Of a DNA stretch of 42,856 nucleotides, positions 15,513 through 23,971 are shown one piece after another. Within the stretch, counting starts at the first letter, position 1. Every line of letters starts with the position of its first letter. Under the pieces are notes generated by a model. It made no database searches. It worked only from the letters and a program-made list of their open reading frames with translations, and was not told the origin of the DNA. Source of the DNA: Mesorhizobium sp. INR15 (GTDB lineage Bacteria; Pseudomonadota; Alphaproteobacteria; Rhizobiales; Rhizobiaceae); assembly GCF_015500075.1 (NCBI RefSeq), contig NZ_CP045500.1, positions 1 to 42,856 of the forward strand, read 5' to 3'. The position numbers were made by a program, and so were the translations under genes.

Positions 15513-17108
15513 TCAGGCAGGCTGCTTTTTGAAGTTGTGGGGCAGCAGGTCCTCTATATCGGCGTTGTCGGGACGCTGCGGCAGTTCGGTTAGGACGTGG
15601 CGCAACCACGCGAAGGGTTCGACGCGGCATGCCCGACAGGTCAGCATGAGGCTGTAGATGACAGCGCTGGCCTTGGCCCCATCCACGGTATCGCTGAAGA
15701 GCCAACTCTTTCTTCCGGTTGCAAAAAGTCGGATGTCCCGCTCCAGAAGATTGTTGTCGATCGGCATCCTGCCGTCATCTGTATAGCGCGTCAGATATTC
15801 CCATTGATTGAGTGTATAGGAGACGGCATCGCCAAGCTTGGTGTCGGGCACGACCTTTGGAGCGATTGCGTCGAGCCAGGCCTTGAGGGCGCTCAGGACC
15901 GGGACGCTGTGTTTATGGCGAAAGCGACGCAGGTAGTCGGCCTGCGTTTCATCCCCGTCGTCCGGCTTTTCGTCCCGCGCCTGCCTTTCGATGCGGTAGA
16001 GCTGGTCGAAGAACTTGAGGGCCTGCGCCGGCGGCCCGCCGGGTTTCTTCCTTGCCTTGAGGGCTTCGACAAAGCGTCGCCTGGCATGAGCCATGCAACC
16101 GACATGCGTGGCGCCTTTCAACGTGCGCCAGGCCGAGTAGCCGTCACTCATCAAGATGCCGCGATAATCGGCGAGGAAGGTCTGCGGGTATTCTTGCCCG
16201 CGACCGGGCTGATAATCGAACAGCACGATCGGCTGCTCGCTGTCCTCGCCGTTGCGATAGGCCCACATGTACGAGGTGCTGGTGGGGGCCTTGTCCTTTT
16301 CCTTCAGCACCTGGACCGTGGTCTCGTCGCCATGGATGACGGTCTGGGACCGGAGCCGCAGCTTCAGCGCGTCATAGACGCGAATGAGGTGCCTTTCGCT
16401 CGAGCCGATCACCCAGTGGCCCAGCGCGCCGCGGCTGACAGGAACGCCGGCACGCTCGAAGGCTTGCGCCAGACGATAGAGCGGCGTGCCATCAACATAT
16501 TTATGAACGAGCGCGAAGGCCAGCGTCGAGGCCGTGGCGACACTGCCAGGCAAAGGCTGCGCGGGCATCGGCGCAATGACGATTGGCGTGCTGATCCCAG
16601 TGCGGTCGCAGTGCCGGCAAGCATATTTGAACCGCGCATTCTGCAAAACCTTCGCCTTCACCTCGATATGAAGCTGCTCGGTAACCAGCTCGCCCATGCG
16701 ATGCATCCGGTCGCCGCAGCACGGGCAATTCTTCTGATCGTCGGCAAGGTCGTATTCGACGCGCTCGCGCGGCAGGTTCTCCGGCAGGCGTCTTCGGCCG
16801 GGTTTCTTGCCTTCCGCCTTTTCGGCCTCCGGCAATCCCGTGTTCGGCAGATCAACGCAATCCGTCCCGTCGCAGCCCTCGTCGTCCCCTTCAACCGCGT
16901 TCTTCTCCGCTTCGTTGAAGACGCGATCCATGTGCTTTTCGCTGCGCGGCGCAAAACGATGCAGCCGCGCGAGCGCCAGTTCTTCCTCAAGCTTGACGAC
17001 GCGCTGCGCAAGAGCTTCCCGCTCGGCCTTCAGCGCAGCGATTTCGGCCGCATTCGCCGCCAGAAGCGCCATCAATTCCGCAACGGTCGGGGTGCCGGCT
17101 CGATTCAT
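15513..17108 (-). CDS. tnpC: IS66 TnpC transposase (DDE)
   Basis: About 531 residues from the ATG at 17108; the frame is open to a TTG at 17150 (545 residues), which is the alternative start. It has an N-terminal leucine-zipper coiled coil (ALKAEREALAQRVVKLEEEL), a zinc-finger-like segment with CPCCGDRMH and CRHCDRTG (about residues 140-190), and a DDE_Tnp_IS66 catalytic core with Asp in VIHGDETTVQVL, Asp in ILMSDGYSAW and Glu in NNLLERDIRLFATGRKSWLF. It ends with the IS66 C-terminal domain. Full length for the family. Confidence 0.93.
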   Translation of the reverse strand: MNRAGTPTVAELMALLAANAAEIAALKAEREALAQRVVKLEEELALARLHRFAPRSEKHMDRVFNEAEKNAVEGDDEGCDGTDCVDLPNTGLPEAEKAEGKKPGRRRLPENLPRERVEYDLADDQKNCPCCGDRMHRMGELVTEQLHIEVKAKVLQNARFKYACRHCDRTGISTPIVIAPMPAQPLPGSVATASTLAFALVHKYVDGTPLYRLAQAFERAGVPVSRGALGHWVIGSSERHLIRVYDALKLRLRSQTVIHGDETTVQVLKEKDKAPTSTSYMWAYRNGEDSEQPIVLFDYQPGRGQEYPQTFLADYRGILMSDGYSAWRTLKGATHVGCMAHARRRFVEALKARKKPGGPPAQALKFFDQLYRIERQARDEKPDDGDETQADYLRRFRHKHSVPVLSALKAWLDAIAPKVVPDTKLGDAVSYTLNQWEYLTRYTDDGRMPIDNNLLERDIRLFATGRKSWLFSDTVDGAKASAVIYSLMLTCRACRVEPFAWLRHVLTELPQRPDNADIEDLLPHNFKKQPA

Positions 17109-17152
17109 CGGATTCTTGAATCTGAAGCATGCCGTAACGTCAACGGCCAAAT

Positions 17153-17506
17153 TCAGCCGACAAACTGATATTGCCGCACCGGGTGGCGGACCATCGCGTC
17201 GATATCAATGCCGTCGAGCAGCCAGTGCAATTGCTCGGCGTCAAGCGGCACCACTGTCTCCTGCCGCCGAGGCCAGCGGAACTTGTCTTCCGTCAGCGCC
17301 TTCAGCACCATCACAAAGCCCGACCGATCAAAGAATAGTAATTTCATCCGGGTGCGGCGGCGATTGCAGAAGGCGAACACCGCGCGATCGAACGGGTTGA
17401 GGCCCATCGACTGCTCGACCAGGATCGCAAGGCTGTTGATCCCCGCCCGGAAGTCGATCGGCTCCCGGTGAAGATAGACACGTAGATCATCAGCCAGCCG
17501 GAACAT
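17153..17506 (-). CDS. tnpB: IS66 TnpB accessory protein
   Basis: A 117-residue protein with all IS66 Orf2 hallmarks: VYLHREPIDFRAGINSLAIL, NRRRTRMKLLFFDRSGFVM and a C-terminal LHWLLDGIDIDAM. It is required for IS66 transposition, though its mechanism is unresolved. It overlaps tnpA by 17 bases and is followed by tnpC at once. Confidence 0.93.
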   Translation of the reverse strand: MFRLADDLRVYLHREPIDFRAGINSLAILVEQSMGLNPFDRAVFAFCNRRRTRMKLLFFDRSGFVMVLKALTEDKFRWPRRQETVVPLDAEQLHWLLDGIDIDAMVRHPVRQYQFVG

Positions 17507-17930
17507 CGCAACGCCCCAACGCTTCGATCATCGCCGATAGAGCCTGGGCATCCGCACCTTCAAGCTCAAGCCGCACCCCGTTCGGCAGCGACGCCTTCAA
17601 GCGCACCCGTGGCGATGTCGGCCGACCCGTCGTGGCCGGCGGCCGCGCAATCGGCGCTGCCTCGACCACTGGAATAAAGGTCGACGCCGCGCAGGCCGGC
17701 AGAACCGTCAACGCGTTCTCCGCCCGCTGGTCCTGGCGCAGCTTGACCCAATTGCGCAACTGATTGGCGTTGACCCCATGCTCCAGCGCCAGCCCTGCAA
17801 CCGATACCCCCGGCTCAAGGGCCGCATCGATCAAGCGTTCCTTCTCAACCGGATCAAACCGTCGCTTGCCGTTGCGAAGAACCCGCACGACCCGAAGCTG
17901 CCCTGATATTCCCGTGCCATCCAATGTCAT
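17490..17930 (-). CDS. tnpA: IS66 TnpA helix-turn-helix protein
   Basis: About 146 residues from the ATG at 17930; the frame continues upstream to a GTG at 17969. The N-terminal helix-turn-helix is KERLIDAALEPGVSVAGLAL followed by EHGVNANQLRNWVKL, an IS66 Orf1/HTH_Tnp_1 domain. The C-terminal segment (LPNGVRLELEGADAQALSAM) is the usual TnpA tail. It likely binds the element ends. Confidence 0.9.
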   Translation of the reverse strand: MTLDGTGISGQLRVVRVLRNGKRRFDPVEKERLIDAALEPGVSVAGLALEHGVNANQLRNWVKLRQDQRAENALTVLPACAASTFIPVVEAAPIARPPATTGRPTSPRVRLKASLPNGVRLELEGADAQALSAMIEALGRCDVPAG

Positions 17931-18009
17931 TGTGTCCACTGTCTCCCTTGTGGACACAGACTCCCTCACTGCCTGATCAATGAACAGGTGCGGGGATTTG
18001 CGCGCTTAC

Positions 18010-18017
18010 TTCGTATC
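18010..18017 (+). repeat. IS66 target-site duplication, right copy
   Basis: TTCGTATC, identical to 15457-15464. Confidence 0.92.
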
Positions 18018-18019
18018 AA

Positions 18020-18385
18020 TCAGATCCGCACCATCCGGCGCATCTCTTCGACTATCGTGCTCTCGCTGTAAGGCTTAGGAAAAAATCGGCTTCCTTCTGG
18101 AAGCTCGATCTCTTCGATGATTGCCCTGCCAGATGCCACGATTAGCTTTACAGGCGGCCATCGGTTGCGAATGTAATGCGCCAATTTGATGCCATCCATT
18201 GTTCCGGGCATCCCGACATCGGTAAACACCAGGTCGATATCCGAACGCGCCTCCAGAAGCCGGATCGCCTCATCGGCATTGCTTGCTTCAAGCGCCTCGT
18301 ACCCCGCAGATGAAACAAGGTCGACTGCTCCCATCCTGATGATAGCGATGTCTTCAACGATGAGAATGACAGCCTTGCGGGTCAT
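18020..18385 (-). CDS. Single-domain response regulator (CheY/FixJ-receiver-like)
   Basis: The ATG at 18385 is preferred over the 17-codon longer frame because the receiver fold begins right there (KAVILIVEDIAIIRMGAVDL). The 121-residue protein consists of one receiver domain: acidic pair Glu11-Asp12, phosphoacceptor Asp56 in VFTDVGMPGTMDG, and a C-terminal FFPKPYSESTIVEEM with the conserved Lys. No output domain is present, so it acts by phosphotransfer or protein contact. It lies 66 bases after the HWE kinase gene on the same strand and is its likely partner. Its stop is 3 bases from the IS66 target site, so the gene was spared. Confidence 0.88.
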   Translation of the reverse strand: MTRKAVILIVEDIAIIRMGAVDLVSSAGYEALEASNADEAIRLLEARSDIDLVFTDVGMPGTMDGIKLAHYIRNRWPPVKLIVASGRAIIEEIELPEGSRFFPKPYSESTIVEEMRRMVRI

Positions 18386-18451
18386 GAATTTTCCGGATTG
18401 TACGGGACGAACGTTCGCGTGGCCTAACGGTTGCATGAGCTGATCATCGGG

Positions 18452-19504
18452 CTACGCCGCCGCTGGCAAATCTTCACCTGCGTGGGCTGTTTGCGTGTGG
18501 ATAATCGACACTGCAGTGCCAGGCTTGCCGTCGGTTACCCTAATCTCACTCTGCAAATTCTTGACGAGGGCCTCGACAATGCCAGTGCCTAACCCTGGCT
18601 TTGCGGCACCTCGGCCGGTCGGTATGCCAATGCCATCGTCTTTCACAGAAAGGGTCCAATCTCCCCCATCCGAGCGATAGTCGACCGTGATCTTGCCGGA
18701 GCGTTGTTCAGGAAAGGCGTGCTTTAGTGCATTGATCACGAGTTCGGTAACGATCAGGCCCAAGCTTATCGACGCGTCCGACTTCACGACACTGTCGTCA
18801 ACGGTTACGGCGATTGTGAGCCGGTCTCGATCGTAGATCATCGACGCGGCGAGGCTTTCACAGAGCTGCACGAAATATGTTCGAAGTATCACCTTGCCAG
18901 CCCCAGACGATGCAAGATGCCGCTGCACTGCTGCAATTGACATCACCCGGTTATGGGCGTCGTGCAGATGGCCGCGAGCCTCCTCGGATTGAACCCTGCG
19001 GGCGCTCTGCATCAACACGCTCGCGATGATCTGGAGGCTGTTGGCAACCCGATGCTGGACCTCCTGCATAAGGATAGCCTTCTCCCGGATCAGATCGTCC
19101 TTTTGCCTCGCGTCTGCGCGAGCGTCAGTGACGTCGGTTACCGCCATCAACAGCCGAATGTGGTCATTATCGCCATCATCCAGCTTGCGGGCGTTCACAA
19201 CCAACTGTTGGATTTTCCGCCCCGGTCGAACAAGGTCAACTTCATAGGCTGCGATTTCAGCGCTTCCCGAGGCAGTCGCCTTGAGCAGCGAAGCAAGCTT
19301 TGCCATACCCCATTCGCCCGCACCAAGTTCTGACAGCATCCGGCCGGGGACCAAGGCCGGGTCGATCTCGAAGGTCCGGCAAAACGAAGCGCTGGCCGCA
19401 ATAACCTTCATGCTGTCCGTCAGGAACAAAAGAGGTTCGTTTGACGACACGACCACGGCAATCGTGCTCGCAGCTTCCAAGTGTGGGGTTAGGTGTGACG
19501 CCAT
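18452..19504 (-). CDS. PAS-HisKA_2/HWE-type sensor histidine kinase
   Basis: A 350-residue soluble kinase. Residues 10-130 form a PAS-like domain (MKVIAASASFCRTFEIDPAL, ending in MAVTDVTDARAD). The dimerisation/phosphoacceptor helix has His151 in EVQHRVANSLQIIASVL. The HATPase domain has the N box VTELVINALKHAFPE, the G1 box VKDDGIGIP and a GLGTGIVEALV G2 box. Members of this class often act in the alphaproteobacterial general stress response or light/redox sensing. Here the adjacent single-domain regulator suggests a two-gene phosphorelay. The signal is unknown. Two direct repeats lie 60-90 bases upstream. Confidence 0.9.
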   Translation of the reverse strand: MASHLTPHLEAASTIAVVVSSNEPLLFLTDSMKVIAASASFCRTFEIDPALVPGRMLSELGAGEWGMAKLASLLKATASGSAEIAAYEVDLVRPGRKIQQLVVNARKLDDGDNDHIRLLMAVTDVTDARADARQKDDLIREKAILMQEVQHRVANSLQIIASVLMQSARRVQSEEARGHLHDAHNRVMSIAAVQRHLASSGAGKVILRTYFVQLCESLAASMIYDRDRLTIAVTVDDSVVKSDASISLGLIVTELVINALKHAFPEQRSGKITVDYRSDGGDWTLSVKDDGIGIPTGRGAAKPGLGTGIVEALVKNLQSEIRVTDGKPGTAVSIIHTQTAHAGEDLPAAA

Positions 19505-19565
19505 AATACTTGGCCCTCAGGGGCCGAAAGCTCGCGAAGCGAGCCATCACTCGGCATGAACGTCG

Positions 19566-19597
19566 ATCGAAAAATCATGTTCAATCGAAAAACATGT
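19566..19597 (-). promoter_or_regulatory. Pair of direct repeats upstream of the HWE kinase
   Basis: ATCGAAAAATCATGT (19566-19580) and ATCGAAAAACATGT (19584-19597), repeating with an 18-base period in the promoter region of the kinase. Tandem sites of this spacing often bind a regulator; the protein is unknown. Confidence 0.4.
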
Positions 19598-19682
19598 CCC
19601 ACGCTATCACGTCGAGCATCTTTCGCTATGAACATAAATCTGCCTTTGAACGGCGCGCAGACAAGGCCATATCCTCCCGGGA

Positions 19683-19886
19683 CTAGCCGCGAGGCCTGAC
19701 TTTATGTTGCGGCAAGCTTTCCAAGGGGTTTTCCGCCAACTTGGCTGTTCGCTGATCTTTTAGCCATAGAGTCTTCTTTTTTCGGGCCGCCAACTCATCT
19801 CTAACGCCATCGGCGGCAAAACGGCCACCGGCCACATTCGCAAAGTCGGCCCTATTGGTTCGGTAGTCTTCTTCTCTCGCAGACAT
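19683..19886 (-). CDS. Small basic protein of unknown function
   Basis: The ATG at 19886 has a strong ribosome site (AGGAG, 7 bases upstream), giving 67 residues: MSAREEDYRTNRADFANVAG, then RFAADGVRDELAARKKKTLW and a lysine/arginine-rich end. No signal peptide or membrane helix. Charged and probably helical in the middle. I do not recognise the family. Good ribosome site and composition support a real gene; it stands alone between the kinase gene and transporter debris. Confidence 0.55.
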   Translation of the reverse strand: MSAREEDYRTNRADFANVAGGRFAADGVRDELAARKKKTLWLKDQRTAKLAENPLESLPQHKVRPRG

Positions 19887-20189
19887 ATCTGATCTCCTCT
19901 GGAGATCAACGCGGTTGAGCGCCATACGGTTCCACAGTGGTAGGCTGGCACCAAGCGATCGGCTTGCAGGGAATGTATCTGTTCCGCAAGAAGCTGCCGT
20001 GCCACTTTGGAGCCACGACGTCTGACGTTCGCTCTTGAGAGGGCTGACAGCCGTCCAAGGTCTCCATTGTAATAACCGAATGCCAGCATAGCGAACTGGA
20101 CCTGAAGGACGATTTCCTTGAACTTATTCACATTCCCCGGCAGCACGACCAGCGGCGCCGGCGCTGGAGTTGCTGGTAGCTGAACAGCC

Positions 20190-20381
20190 GACCACGGTGA
20201 TCGACGAACCAATCAGGGTTGCCAGGGGACCAGCGCCAGCCGCCATGTTCTGCGGGAGGCTGAAGACGCCGGAGCCGACCATCGAACCGATCACCAACGC
20301 TGTCAGGGAACCCAGTCGAAGTTTCGTTGGCGCCATGGTCGCTACTTTCGAAACAGTGATATTGAAATCAGCCGTAGTCAT
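20190..20381 (-). pseudogene. Amino-acid permease (arginine/ornithine antiporter-like) N-terminal remnant
   Basis: The ATG at 20381 follows GGAGAG. The first helix of an APC-superfamily antiporter is clear: KLRLGSLTALVIGSMVGSGV then FSLPQNMAAGAGPLATLIG, where GSMVGSGVF is the conserved substrate-binding unwound segment of helix 1 (ArcD/LysI type). After IGSSITVVG the homology ends and the frame continues in unrelated, Ala/Ser-rich sequence. A normal antiporter has about 470 residues, so nearly the whole gene is deleted. Start signals are still intact, which would make only a short hydrophobic peptide. Confidence 0.75.
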
Positions 20382-20554
20382 GATGCTCTCCAAATTTGAA
20401 GGCTCTGATGGGAGGCAATGAACAGGAAACAGAGGCTGGCAGCTTCGAAGCGGATCGAATCAGAAAAGGTGCGTTCCCGGTTCACGGGTCGCCGAGTTAA
20501 AGAGCTCGCTCACCGAAATCGGATGTGTCCGATCCATTCGCCCCAGTCGCATCG

Positions 20555-21151
20555 TCAGGCGACGTCGGCCGGCTCGGCTTTGCGTTTTCGCCCCGTGATC
20601 ATGGCTCGAACCAGGTTTTCGCGATGGCGAAAGCTTGCCAGCACAACGCCGCCAATGTGGAGGAAGACGAGCAGCAGCAGGCCGTGTGCAGCCAGGCTGT
20701 GCGCCGCCTCAACCCACGACACGCCGAAATAGGTGTCCGTCGTCATCAGCCATCCGGTCAGCCCGGTTGAACCCATCGCCGCAATCAGTAGGATCACCAT
20801 CGCGCCACCAGCCGGATTGTGGCCGATGTAGTGGTCTTCGCGACTGCTCAGTATTGCCGCGAGATAGCGCAGCACCGTCGCAGGATCACGCACGAATTGT
20901 GAGAAGCGCGCATAGGGCGTGCCCATAACGCCCCACACGAGCCGCATCGCGACCAGCCCGGCAGCGGCGTATCCAGCCCAGTGATGGATATTCTCCCAGG
21001 AATGGGAGGTGAACCAGGCCGTGACGAAGCTGAGCACCAGCGCCCAGTGGAAACTTCGCACGACCCGATCCCAGACGCGTACCATCTCCGGAGATGGCTG
21101 CGCGTCCGCGGCCTCCGAAACGCTCAGATCAGTTTTCGCCGGCTTCGGCAT
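20555..21151 (-). CDS. Cytochrome b561-type membrane protein
   Basis: About 198 residues from 21151; a start at 21178 that also reads MPKP is possible. The segment VRVWDRVVRSFHWALVLSFV starts the first helix with a haem-ligand His, followed by SHSWENIHHWAGYAAAGLVA, WLMTTDTYFGVSWVEAAHSL and AAHGLLLLVFLHIGGVVLAS with further His ligands on helices 2 and 4. This is the Ni/Fe-hydrogenase-type b subunit/cytochrome b561 family with four helices. It transfers electrons across or within the inner membrane. It overlaps the upstream PepSY gene, a frequent pairing in which the PepSY protein is a periplasmic partner. Part of the copper/redox block. Confidence 0.88.
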   Translation of the reverse strand: MPKPAKTDLSVSEAADAQPSPEMVRVWDRVVRSFHWALVLSFVTAWFTSHSWENIHHWAGYAAAGLVAMRLVWGVMGTPYARFSQFVRDPATVLRYLAAILSSREDHYIGHNPAGGAMVILLIAAMGSTGLTGWLMTTDTYFGVSWVEAAHSLAAHGLLLLVFLHIGGVVLASFRHRENLVRAMITGRKRKAEPADVA

Positions 21152-21407
21152 TGTCAAGTTTTTCAAGGGTTTCGGCATTGTAGGCCAAGTTCACCTTCTT
21201 GCCGGCCTTGTCCACCGCGTAGACTTCGTAGCAGCCCTTCTCCACCTTGATCTGTCGGACAGTGAGGCCTTCGCCGGTCAACTGCGCCTCGAGCGTTGCT
21301 TTCGGCTTGAACTGTGATTTCGGGGCGGTGCTGCAGCTGCCGCCTGCGGCGAGTGCTGGCCCTGCAATCAAGCCCGCGAGGGCGGCTAGAACAAGAGTGC
21401 GGTACAT
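21129..21407 (-). CDS. Periplasmic PepSY-domain protein
   Basis: A 92-residue secreted protein with a signal peptide (TLVLAALAGLIAGPALAAGG) and a PepSY-like core: LEAQLTGEGLTVRQIKVEKG, then CYEVYAVDKAGKKVNLAYNA. Two cysteines (SCSTAP and GCYEVY) could form a disulfide. GGAG lies just before the ATG. It overlaps the cytochrome b561 gene by 23 bases, which supports a membrane redox pair. It is divergent from the cupredoxin gene, and the 260-base spacer may hold both promoters. Exact role unknown. Confidence 0.85.
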   Translation of the reverse strand: MYRTLVLAALAGLIAGPALAAGGSCSTAPKSQFKPKATLEAQLTGEGLTVRQIKVEKGCYEVYAVDKAGKKVNLAYNAETLEKLDNAEAGEN

Positions 21408-21667
21408 GATGGCTCCATTTTGAAGAGTGGGCGCGGATGTTGCGCCTGTGGGTAGGATTTCGATCGACTTCAGTCAGACGGCGACATGACGCCATCGGTG
21501 CGGCATAACCAGTTCAACCTGACAACTGGCTGACAGCTGGATCGGCATCGCCGATCGGGCTCGCGCCGGACGGTTTGATCTGGCGCAAGGACGGCGGGTG
21601 ACACCGCAAGCAGGATGACGAGCCAGGATGAAGAGCGCTTCAGCTGCCTTCCTGAAAGAGGATCGCT

Positions 21668-22165
21668 ATGAAAACCATATCGAGGAGAGCAGCGCTCGGG
21701 CTTGCTGCCGCAATGCTCATGGCCGGCAGTGCCGGCGCCGTCCACGCTGCTTCGCTTGTCCAGATTTCGCTGTGGGACAAGGGCGCGAGTACGGAGATGC
21801 CGATGGGTCTCGCCTATGCAGCGCCTGGCCTCGATCTCGCCAAGGCGACCATGGGCATCAAGGCTTCGCCCGGTGCGGTGAAGGCTGGGGAGGTCACATT
21901 CAATGTGAAAAATGACTCCAAGGACACCGTTCACGAAATGATCGTGATGTACCTTGCTGATCCCGGCAAGCCGCTTCCTTACCTTGAGGCCGAGAACCGG
22001 GTCGACGAAGACAAGGCTGGCGACAAGGGCGAGGTTTCGGAGCTCGATCCCGGCAAATCAGGCTCGTTGACTGTCGATCTGAAGGCTGGAAAATACCTGC
22101 TTATCTGCAACGTGCCAGGTCACTATGGCGCCGGCATGTGGGCCGAATTCACCGTCGAGCCATAG
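21668..22165 (+). CDS. Cupredoxin (plastocyanin-like blue copper protein)
   Basis: A 165-residue exported protein. The N-terminal signal (ISRRAALGLAAAMLMAGSAG) contains RR and a long hydrophobic core, so Tat or Sec export is possible. The mature domain carries all type 1 copper ligands: His in TVHEMIVMYL, Cys in LLICNVPGHYGAGMW, His in PGHY and Met in GMW. A good ribosome site (AGAGG) precedes the ATG. Such proteins carry electrons or bind copper in the periplasm. Together with the divergent PepSY/b561 pair it forms a small copper-dependent redox module. Complete. Confidence 0.9.
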   Translation: MKTISRRAALGLAAAMLMAGSAGAVHAASLVQISLWDKGASTEMPMGLAYAAPGLDLAKATMGIKASPGAVKAGEVTFNVKNDSKDTVHEMIVMYLADPGKPLPYLEAENRVDEDKAGDKGEVSELDPGKSGSLTVDLKAGKYLLICNVPGHYGAGMWAEFTVEP

Positions 22166-22309
22166 GCCTTTCGGAAGCGGACGGGATCGGCAGTTTTGTA
22201 GGTTAACCGCCGGGGCGACGGAACGGCTGCCTGGGTAGTGCACGATGTTTGTGTGGTTGAAGACCGCATCACCGTCGCCTGACGTTGGGCATAGCGGGGA
22301 GTGGATCGT

Positions 22310-22451
22310 AATCCGCCTTCGCTATACCGGCAACCAGAACATTGGAGGCCACGGCGTTGGCTGCCGCCACGCCGATGATCAGGCTCGCCGTCGAGACGAT
22401 GCCGTCATTGGCGCCAAGCACTGCGGCCCGCAGCCAGCCAATGCGCCGCAT
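22310..22451 (-). pseudogene. VIT1/CCC1-family transporter N-terminal remnant
   Basis: The minus-strand frame reads RIGWLRAAVLGANDGIVSTA then SLIIGVAAANAVASNVLVAG, the first helix of VIT1/CCC1 iron/manganese transporters, including the conserved GANDGIVS. The next expected segment (AGAMSMAAGEYVSV) is missing and the frame runs into unrelated residues. About 45 of 230 residues remain. Confidence 0.75.
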
Positions 22452-22468
22452 GCAGACGGCTCATGAGG

Positions 22469-22690
22469 TCACCGCGCACGCCGTGCGGCTGGCCGCAGCA
22501 TCCTGATGAGCACCCCCGATTTACATAATAATGCTGCCATAGAGGGAGACGACAACGATGACAACCGGCTTGGCGAGATCATGGATCTCGCCCATGGCAC
22601 CAAGGCTGAAGTACCACGCCAAAGCTCCGGTTATCGGCATGCCGAAAATGAACAAGTAAAGCACCAACAACGCGCGATAGGGATTTGCGT
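22469..22690 (-). pseudogene. Cytochrome b561 C-terminal remnant
   Basis: A minus-strand frame reads ALLVLYLFIFGMPITGALAW then FSLGAMGEIHDLAKPVVIVV, helix 3-4 of a cytochrome b561 (the His in GEIHDLAK is a haem ligand). A one-base shift then gives MAALLCKSGVLIRMLRP and a stop at 22469-22471, the usual C-terminus. The N-terminal half is absent. It is a second, diverged b561 distinct from the intact copy at 20.6 kb. Confidence 0.7.
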
Positions 22691-22696
22691 TGCCGC

Positions 22697-23395
22697 CTAC
22701 ACGTGAACGTCGCCAAAGGAAAGTTCGCCGTCGTGACCGATAGTGAGAAAGGTCGTGACCAGCAGGCCGGCGTAGAGTCCGCCGACCAGAACCACGATGA
22801 CTAAGCCGGGGATTGGCCCCAGCGCTGCCGCACTAACGGCCTCGCGTACCGAACCGACGAAGCCGACGCGGACGCCTTCGGTGAGAAGACTAGGCGTCGA
22901 CAGTTTGAGGATCCAGGCAAGCAGAAGGATCAGCAGCATGTGGATGTAGTTTCGGCGCAGACGCCGCGCTAACGCAACGCGTTGTGAGACCAGAAATTTG
23001 GGCGCGCGGAGGCTCTCCCCGACGATCAACAGCCAATCGGAGGCAAAGTCCGGCTGCGGTGAGAAAATCTGTGCAAAATAGTGGCGCTCGAATTGTCTGA
23101 CGCGGGCGCGGTAGAAGTCGAAGAAGCGATATCGCCGTGCCTCTATCCACAGCAACAAGAGGACAAGCAACATGGCGAACAGGAGCACGCCGTGATGCGC
23201 GCTGGCCGTCGAAAGCGATATGGAAAGCATCGCCGCGACGACCGTTATAGCCCAGTTGCTCGTCCGGTCCAGACGGTCGCGCCATCCCGCCATGCGCGCA
23301 ATCTCCGCGCGATGGAAATGCGACATCACGGTGACGAGTTCGCCAGACGAAAACGGTCTTCCGATGGGTTGCGGGGCCGCCAACGCATCTGCCAT
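22697..23395 (-). CDS. DUF2270 integral membrane protein
   Basis: The ATG at 23395 is chosen because GGAG lies 8 bases upstream; a GTG at 23401 is less likely. The 232-residue product has the DUF2270 signature: MSHFHRAEIARMAGWRDRLD, two adjacent helices (WAITVVAAMLSISLSTA and LLFAMLLVLLLLWIEARRYR), a conserved FDFYRARVRQFERHYFAQIF, and two further helices at the C-terminus (RRNYIHMLLILLLAWILKL; GLVIVVLVGGLYAGLLVTTF). Function unknown; it often occurs with transporters and stress genes. It is complete, although neighbours on its 3' side are decayed. Confidence 0.85.
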   Translation of the reverse strand: MADALAAPQPIGRPFSSGELVTVMSHFHRAEIARMAGWRDRLDRTSNWAITVVAAMLSISLSTASAHHGVLLFAMLLVLLLLWIEARRYRFFDFYRARVRQFERHYFAQIFSPQPDFASDWLLIVGESLRAPKFLVSQRVALARRLRRNYIHMLLILLLAWILKLSTPSLLTEGVRVGFVGSVREAVSAAALGPIPGLVIVVLVGGLYAGLLVTTFLTIGHDGELSFGDVHV

Positions 23396-23971
23396 GACCA
23401 CATCTCCACCCTGCTTGGAAAACAGTTTAATGGAGATATCGTTCCCGAAGCCTGCTTGACACCTTCCCCGCCGGAGGGCGCAGCCAGACTTTCTTGCGAA
23501 CGCACAACGTCACAGGGCGCCGGGCCTGCCGTCGATGTGCTGTCTTGATTGCGATCCGACCCATCACCGGGCCGCGCTATGAGGTCGATATCCGGGATAT
23601 GCCCCTCGGCGCTGAAGCGGATGAGGTGTGCGCACTTCATGTGGATGTCGCCGCCATGCGCGCCGCTGCTACCGCCCGCCATCAGCTCCTCGAAACCATC
23701 GCCCGCGCGCGCGATGAAAGTAAGGTGTACGCAATAGGCTAATCACAAATCGGCAGACAAATGCGGAGACGCGACCACGGACCGGAGGGGCGATGTGGTA
23801 CGGGTTGAAGCTGGCGACAACCGTTCAAGTTGGTCAGAAGAACGAGTTTGAGAATTCAGGTCCTGAACCGGTCGATTCTTCAGAGGCGATTGTTGCTCGG
23901 ACGCTGGATTCAAACCTGGCGACACCCAGCACGAAACCGCCTTTAACCGGCGGCTTCGTGCCGAATGGATG
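23396..23971. other. Spacer with one possible small gene
   Basis: About 576 bases. A plus-strand frame (from about 23494 to 23742) contains MPLGAEADEVCALHVDVAAM followed by RAAATARHQLLETIARARDE, which reads like a helical protein end, but its N-terminal part is not convincing and no family is recognised. The rest shows nothing clear. Confidence 0.3.

Larger units (their letters stand above)
15465..18009 (-). mobile_element. Intact IS66-family insertion sequence
   Basis: A 2545-bp element bounded by inverted ends starting GTAAGCGCGCA on both sides (15465 onward; 18009 backward on the minus strand) and flanked by a perfect 8-bp target duplication TTCGTATC, the length typical of IS66. It encodes TnpA, TnpB and TnpC in the usual order on the minus strand. 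No lesions are visible, so it is probably autonomous and a recent arrival. It inserted a few bases beyond the stop codon of the response-regulator gene. Confidence 0.95.

Noticed and set aside
15597..17168. 523-codon plus-strand open frame antisense to IS66 tnpC
   Set aside because: Mirror of a GC-rich transposase gene; no recognisable domain or ribosome site, and the minus-strand frame has all IS66 motifs.
19760..20212. 150-codon minus-strand frame between the small gene and the ArcD remnant
   Set aside because: Mixed composition, no motifs, and it overlaps both a better-supported small gene and transporter debris.
23494..23742. 82-codon plus-strand frame as a confident gene
   Set aside because: The C-terminal half looks protein-like, but there is no credible start or family; left within the spacer entry.
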